Assembly: GCA_001916965.1 (NCBI GenBank)
Contig: MNTL01000060.1
Span: forward strand, 1-64,000
Length of the DNA: 64,000 nt
From: Roseburia sp. CAG:10041_57
GTDB lineage: Bacteria > Bacillota > Clostridia > Lachnospirales > Lachnospiraceae
Reading direction: 5' to 3'
In this document: piece after piece, positions 60,740 to 64,000 of the stretch
Layout: the number at the start of each line of letters is the position of its first letter
Position numbering within the stretch: the stretch's first letter is position 1
Made by a program: the position numbers and the translations under genes
The notes under the pieces: generated by a model
The model's input: only the letters and a program-made list of their open reading frames with translations
Told to the model about the DNA's origin: nothing
Databases searched by the model: none

Positions 60740-61420
60740 TTACTCAGAATACTCCGTGAGTATATTGTAGCCATCCCCGATCTTATTCACGATCGGGTCA
60801 TATCCAAGCACCGCCTTAAGCTTTCTCCTAAGTGATGACATATGTACACGGATAGAACCGCTAAAACTGTCTACAGAGGCATCCCACACATGCTCGATCA
60901 ATTCTTCCTGGCTTACCGGTCTGCCCTGGTTTAGCAATAAATATTCCAGAATGCCATTTTCTTTTCTGGTAAGTGTGACTGCTTCCCCTCTGGCACTTGC
61001 CTGGCGCTTTACAGTATCAAAGGCTATATCCCCGCAATGAAGGCATACATTCTTTTGCACAAACTTCCGTCTTGTCAAGCTTCTTATCCTTGCCTCCAGC
61101 TCCTGCAGATGAAAAGGCTTCTCCATATAATCATTAGCTCCTGCATCAAGTCCTTCTACCTTGTCTGCGATCTGGCTCCTGGCAGACAGGACAAGCACCT
61201 TTGTCTCCTCATCTCTCTGCCTGAGTTCCCGCAATACATCCATGCCATCCGTACCCGGCAGATTGAGGTCTAATACAATAAGATCGTATTTTTCTGCAAA
61301 AATATAATCCAAAGCCTCGTCCCCATCATAACAGGTATCAACCTCATAGCCTGCTCCATATAAGCTTTTTGCTACTGTATCACACAGCTTCTTCTCATCT
61401 TCAACAATTAACAATCTCAT
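60740..61420 (-). CDS. OmpR/PhoB-family response regulator
   Basis: 226 residues: receiver domain with MRLLIVEDEKKLC, the phosphorylated Asp in LIVLDLNLPGTDG, VLSARSQI and the Lys in YMEKPFHLQEL, then a winged-helix output domain (LTRKENGILEYLLLNQGRPVS, ...DSFSGSIRVHMSSLRRKL). AAGGAG before ATG 61420 fixes the start. Its promoter overlaps the control region of the divergent redox cassette, which is the obvious target besides itself. Confidence 0.96.
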   Translation of the reverse strand: MRLLIVEDEKKLCDTVAKSLYGAGYEVDTCYDGDEALDYIFAEKYDLIVLDLNLPGTDGMDVLRELRQRDEETKVLVLSARSQIADKVEGLDAGANDYMEKPFHLQELEARIRSLTRRKFVQKNVCLHCGDIAFDTVKRQASARGEAVTLTRKENGILEYLLLNQGRPVSQEELIEHVWDASVDSFSGSIRVHMSSLRRKLKAVLGYDPIVNKIGDGYNILTEYSE

Positions 61421-61460
61421 GATAATTTCTCCTTTTCTTAACAAGGATTTTACATCTCCT

Positions 61461-61489
61461 ATTGTATAATCCAAATGTCGATAGGTCAA
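61461..61489 (-). promoter_or_regulatory. Promoter of the two-component system
   Basis: Minus-strand TTGACC (61489-61484), 17 bases, TACAAT (61466-61461). A plus-strand TATAAT at 61465-61470 may serve the redox cassette; no good -35 goes with it, which would fit an activated promoter. Confidence 0.6.
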
Positions 61490-61519
61490 ATACAATACCA
61501 TAAAGAAGGAGCTGTAACT

Positions 61520-61672
61520 TTGAAACCAGAGAAAAATATACTAAAAATATCCCGATTTGTGCTGCTTGTCACCGGAATAAGCTTTATTTCCTATGGTGCA
61601 GCCAGGGGCGAAGCTGCCGTGGTACTCGGCAAAGCAATAAAATTATGTCTGGAGTGTGTTGGAATTGGATAA
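61520..61672 (+). CDS. CD1871A-type small CXXC membrane protein
   Basis: 50 residues starting at TTG 61520 (AAGGAG eight bases before). One membrane helix (FVLLVTGISFISYGAARGE) then VVLGKAIKLCLECVGIG, ending with a CxxC pair. I recognise this as the CD1871A family of CXXC peptides, usually encoded beside Fe-S membrane proteins and thioredoxin-like lipoproteins. It overlaps the next gene by 17 bases. The cysteines could carry electrons or bind a metal; the function is not known. Confidence 0.75.
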   Translation: MKPEKNILKISRFVLLVTGISFISYGAARGEAAVVLGKAIKLCLECVGIG

Positions 61673-62537
61673 AAAAATAGCAAAATTAAGATGTCTCATA
61701 CAGGCTGCCGTCGCTCTGCTCAGCAATATCCATCTGCCAAATTTCTTTAAGGGCAAAATATATCAAGGCAACGGCAAAACTGTATGTGTTCCGGGATTAA
61801 ACTGCTACTCCTGTCCTGCTGCAGCGGGTGCATGTCCTATAGGCGCTTTTCAGTCAGTAGTCGGTTCCTCAAAATTTAATTTTTCCTACTATATTACAGG
61901 TTTTTTCATCTTGCTCGGTGTGATATTGGGTAGATTTATATGCGGTTTCTTATGCCCATTCGGATGGTTTCAGGATTTATTACATAAAATCCCCGGCAAA
62001 AAGCTTTCTACAGCAAGACTGAAACCTCTTCGTTACCTGAAATATGTAATCCTGGTCGTTTTTGTGATTCTGCTTCCTATATTTGTAACAAATCCTATCG
62101 GAATGGGAGATCCTTTCTTCTGCAAATATATCTGCCCCCAGGGAGTGCTGGAAGGTGCCATCCCCCTTTCACTTTTCAATGCAGGTATCCGCTCAGCACT
62201 TGGCAGGCTTTTTACATTTAAAAGCATTATCCTGGTTACGGTCGTAGTACTCAGCATCCTGTTCTGCAGGCCTTTCTGTAAGTGGATCTGCCCGCTTGGG
62301 GCAATATATTCACTTTTCAACAAGGTATCGCTGACCGGCATAGAGGTTGAAAAGACTAAATGTATCGGATGCGGCCAGTGTACAAAAGCATGCGGGATGG
62401 ATGTAAATATACTCAGGACACAAAACCATCCGGAATGTATACTCTGCGGAGCCTGCATAAAGGCTTGTCCTAAGGATGCCCTTCACTATCAGTTTGCAGG
62501 AAAGCCATTATGCCATTCCTGTAAAAACAATCCATAG
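61656..62537 (+). CDS. NapH-like polyferredoxin membrane protein
   Basis: 293 residues with about four or five membrane segments and many cysteines: LNCYSCPAAAGACPIG, RFICGFLCPFGW, FFCKYICPQG, FCKWICPLG, then two [4Fe-4S] ferredoxin motifs CIGCGQCTKAC and CILCGACIKAC, and a final CHSC. NapH/YccM relatives pass electrons across or along the membrane. The start is uncertain: GTG 61656, or TTG 61665, which has GGAG ten bases before. It overlaps the CXXC peptide gene and precedes a TlpA-like lipoprotein by 66 bases, so it may carry reducing power to that outer thioredoxin. Confidence 0.9.
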   Translation: MLELDKKIAKLRCLIQAAVALLSNIHLPNFFKGKIYQGNGKTVCVPGLNCYSCPAAAGACPIGAFQSVVGSSKFNFSYYITGFFILLGVILGRFICGFLCPFGWFQDLLHKIPGKKLSTARLKPLRYLKYVILVVFVILLPIFVTNPIGMGDPFFCKYICPQGVLEGAIPLSLFNAGIRSALGRLFTFKSIILVTVVVLSILFCRPFCKWICPLGAIYSLFNKVSLTGIEVEKTKCIGCGQCTKACGMDVNILRTQNHPECILCGACIKACPKDALHYQFAGKPLCHSCKNNP

Positions 62538-62603
62538 ATTCCAATAACCTCCCTTTGCAGGGCATTTGGTAATCTGACAGTAAAATATTAAGGAGATTTT
62601 ATC

Positions 62604-63521
62604 ATGAAAAAAAGAAGAAACATTATCGCAGCCCTCACACTTTTCACAGCACTATCGCTTACTGCGTGTGCCGGAAACAGCACAGGTGAAAGCAATAATA
62701 CGCAGCAAAGTTCAGCCTCTGTAACAGAAGCAGACGAAAGCACTGATGATCTTCAGGCACAGTTGACAGCCCTGTATGAACAGGAACAGAAAATATTTGA
62801 TGGCCATAAAGATACCTGGGATAAAGTGTTTGAAGTGATGGATAAGGTAGAATCAGATTCCGACTACGCAGATTTTCTGCTTTCGGCGGTAGAATATAAC
62901 AAGAACAATTTATCTTCCGAAGAACTGGATATGCTTACAAAAGATATTGAAGCAATACGAGGCATTGAGAAAGACATAAATGATATTGCAGAGAAGCTTC
63001 TTTCAAATGACAGCTATGTATCCTCAGTTGATACGGCAGCTTCCTCAGATGATTCCGATGCATTTAAGAACATATCAGGCACAGATCTGGATGGAAATGA
63101 AATAGACCAGAGCCTTATCTCCGATAGTACTGTGACTGTCCTGAATTTCTGGTTTTCGGGATGCAAGCCCTGTGTTGCTGAACTGTCCAAGCTTAATGAA
63201 CTAAATGAAACAATCAGCTCAAAGGGTGGTCAGGTAATCGGGGTGAATGTAAATACATTTGATGGCAACGACTCTGCGATTGAAGAGGCTAAGGGTATTC
63301 TTGAAAGCCAGGGTGCCAAATACCGTAATATCTGCTTTGCCTCTGATTCTGATGCAGGTAAATATGCATTAGGCATTATGGCATTTCCAACGACTATTCT
63401 GGTTGACAGAAACGGGAATATCGTAGGTCAGCCACTACTAGGCGGTATTGACAATGAAGAAAACTTTAACAAGCTTATGGAACAGATCCAGTCAGTCATG
63501 GACACCGATAACGCAGACTAA
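62604..63521 (+). CDS. TlpA-like thioredoxin-fold lipoprotein
   Basis: 305 residues. A lipoprotein signal ends in LTAC (Cys22), then a Ser/Asn-rich linker and a helical domain of about 120 residues (EQKIFDGHKDTWDKVFEVMD). Residues about 160-305 are a TlpA/ResA-type thioredoxin fold with FWFSGCKPCVAEL (CKPC active site) and the cis-proline in GIMAFPTTILVD. It is anchored outside the membrane, where it could reduce disulfides or peroxides. AAGGAG precedes the ATG. It is the last gene of the redox cassette. Confidence 0.92.
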   Translation: MKKRRNIIAALTLFTALSLTACAGNSTGESNNTQQSSASVTEADESTDDLQAQLTALYEQEQKIFDGHKDTWDKVFEVMDKVESDSDYADFLLSAVEYNKNNLSSEELDMLTKDIEAIRGIEKDINDIAEKLLSNDSYVSSVDTAASSDDSDAFKNISGTDLDGNEIDQSLISDSTVTVLNFWFSGCKPCVAELSKLNELNETISSKGGQVIGVNVNTFDGNDSAIEEAKGILESQGAKYRNICFASDSDAGKYALGIMAFPTTILVDRNGNIVGQPLLGGIDNEENFNKLMEQIQSVMDTDNAD

Positions 63522-63526
63522 AAATC

Positions 63527-63574
63527 AACAGGCGGCAGATGCCATCCATCTATGATGTAGCACTGCCGCCTGTT
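63527..63574. terminator. Hairpin between the redox cassette and nagA
   Basis: AACAGGCGGCAG pairs perfectly with CTGCCGCCTGTT around a loop of 24 bases. The T tract is short on both strands, but the position between convergent genes supports a shared terminator. Confidence 0.65.
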
Positions 63575-63579
63575 TGTCA

Positions 63580-64000
63580 TTATGATATGCCGGCATCTTG
63601 ATGCATGGGCTTTATCATTTTACCTTTTTGAACAATATTTATTACCCGCAGTTCTTTATCCAATAAAAGCAGATTTCCATAATTTCCTACTGCAATCTTA
63701 CCGTAGTCTTTCTCCACTCCGATAGATTTTGCCGGATTTTCAGTTGCTGCAAGAACTGCATCCTCAAGTGGGATTCCCATATTCTGTACACAGTTTCTCA
63801 TACAGTCGAGCAGATTCGTGACACTGCCTGCGATAACATCCGGATTTTTCGTCAGAATAGCTTTTCTGCCTTTTACGGTCACGCCCTGTCCACCAAGCTG
63901 ATAGTCTCCGTCCAAAAGCCCCGTAGCTTCCATACTGTCTGAGATCAAAATAACTTTATCTGCACCGAAAATTCGGAATGTCATTCTCACTATTGCCGGG
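63580..64000 (-). CDS. nagA: N-acetylglucosamine-6-phosphate deacetylase, C-terminal part
   Basis: The frame is open to the window edge, so the N-terminal part is outside. The 140 visible residues include ILISDSMEATGLLDGDYQLG (the catalytic Asp region of NagA), IAGSVTNLLDCMRN, AVLAATENPAKSIGV and GNYGNLLLLDKEL. NagA removes acetate from GlcNAc-6-P to give GlcN-6-P. It fits with the GlcNAc-like PTS permease at 32.7-34.2 kb, though the loci are far apart. Confidence 0.93.
   Translation of the reverse strand, partial: PAIVRMTFRIFGADKVILISDSMEATGLLDGDYQLGGQGVTVKGRKAILTKNPDVIAGSVTNLLDCMRNCVQNMGIPLEDAVLAATENPAKSIGVEKDYGKIAVGNYGNLLLLDKELRVINIVQKGKMIKPMHQDAGIS

Overview
The window looks like a piece of chromosome from a motile, anaerobic gut Lachnospiraceae-type bacterium (Clostridia). 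The evidence is A+T-rich intergenic DNA, AGGAGG-type ribosome sites, frequent GTG and TTG starts, an oxygen-sensitive pyruvate formate-lyase, class I [4Fe-4S] fumarase, glycogen branching enzyme, O-acetylhomoserine sulfhydrylase and a flagellin with the Firmicutes core. I cannot assign a genus. Functions come from reading motifs; no database was searched.

Layout. 1-2.6 kb: the promoter-proximal end of a Tad/Flp pilus operon (prepilin peptidase, CpaE-like protein, CpaF ATPase) whose CpaF gene breaks off at the left edge. 2.7-8.5 kb: a DUF2508 gene and a flagellar block (large FliK-like protein, flagellin, FliS). 8.6-19 kb: sulfhydrylase, glgB with a TPR/acidic/AAA-like protein, and a c-di-GMP protein-tatD-rsmA operon. 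19.2-21.3 kb: two identical tRNA-Lys genes, a NiaR-type repressor and a secreted BspA-like protein. 21.3-25 kb: HdeD-like protein, radical SAM/SPASM protein, LPG-synthase-type membrane protein and a TetR regulator. 25-32.5 kb: nine tightly packed minus-strand genes (ybaK, fumarase alpha/beta, dtd, ABC exporter, CPBP protease, split ThrE exporter, D-lactate dehydrogenase).

32.6-38.1 kb is a complete sugar phosphotransferase set: ptsI-ptsH, then a BglG/LicT antiterminator, IIA and IICB. The antiterminator gene sits behind a textbook RAT/terminator overlap, and the ptsI leader carries a second, diverged RAT-like element over its own terminator. One antiterminator may therefore switch both transcripts. 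A frameshifted IS1634-like element lies next to it. Between the IS and an ABC-F gene is an unlisted 38-residue membrane protein gene behind a DtxR/IdeR-type iron box.

40-64 kb: ABC-F, an orphan mraY homologue, a heterodimeric ABC exporter with a divergent MocR regulator, a CLC transporter, tRNA-Pro, trmB followed by two uronic-acid glycan hydrolases, a DacF-type carboxypeptidase, an exonuclease, pflA/pflB, a two-component system, and a divergent redox cassette (CD1871A-type CXXC peptide, NapH-like Fe-S protein, TlpA-like lipoprotein). The window ends inside nagA.

The best candidates for something little described are the iron-box small membrane protein, the two-RAT PTS circuit, the radical SAM/lipid cluster, the two-component-linked redox cassette and the large repeat protein of the flagellin block. 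There is no CRISPR array, rRNA or prophage.
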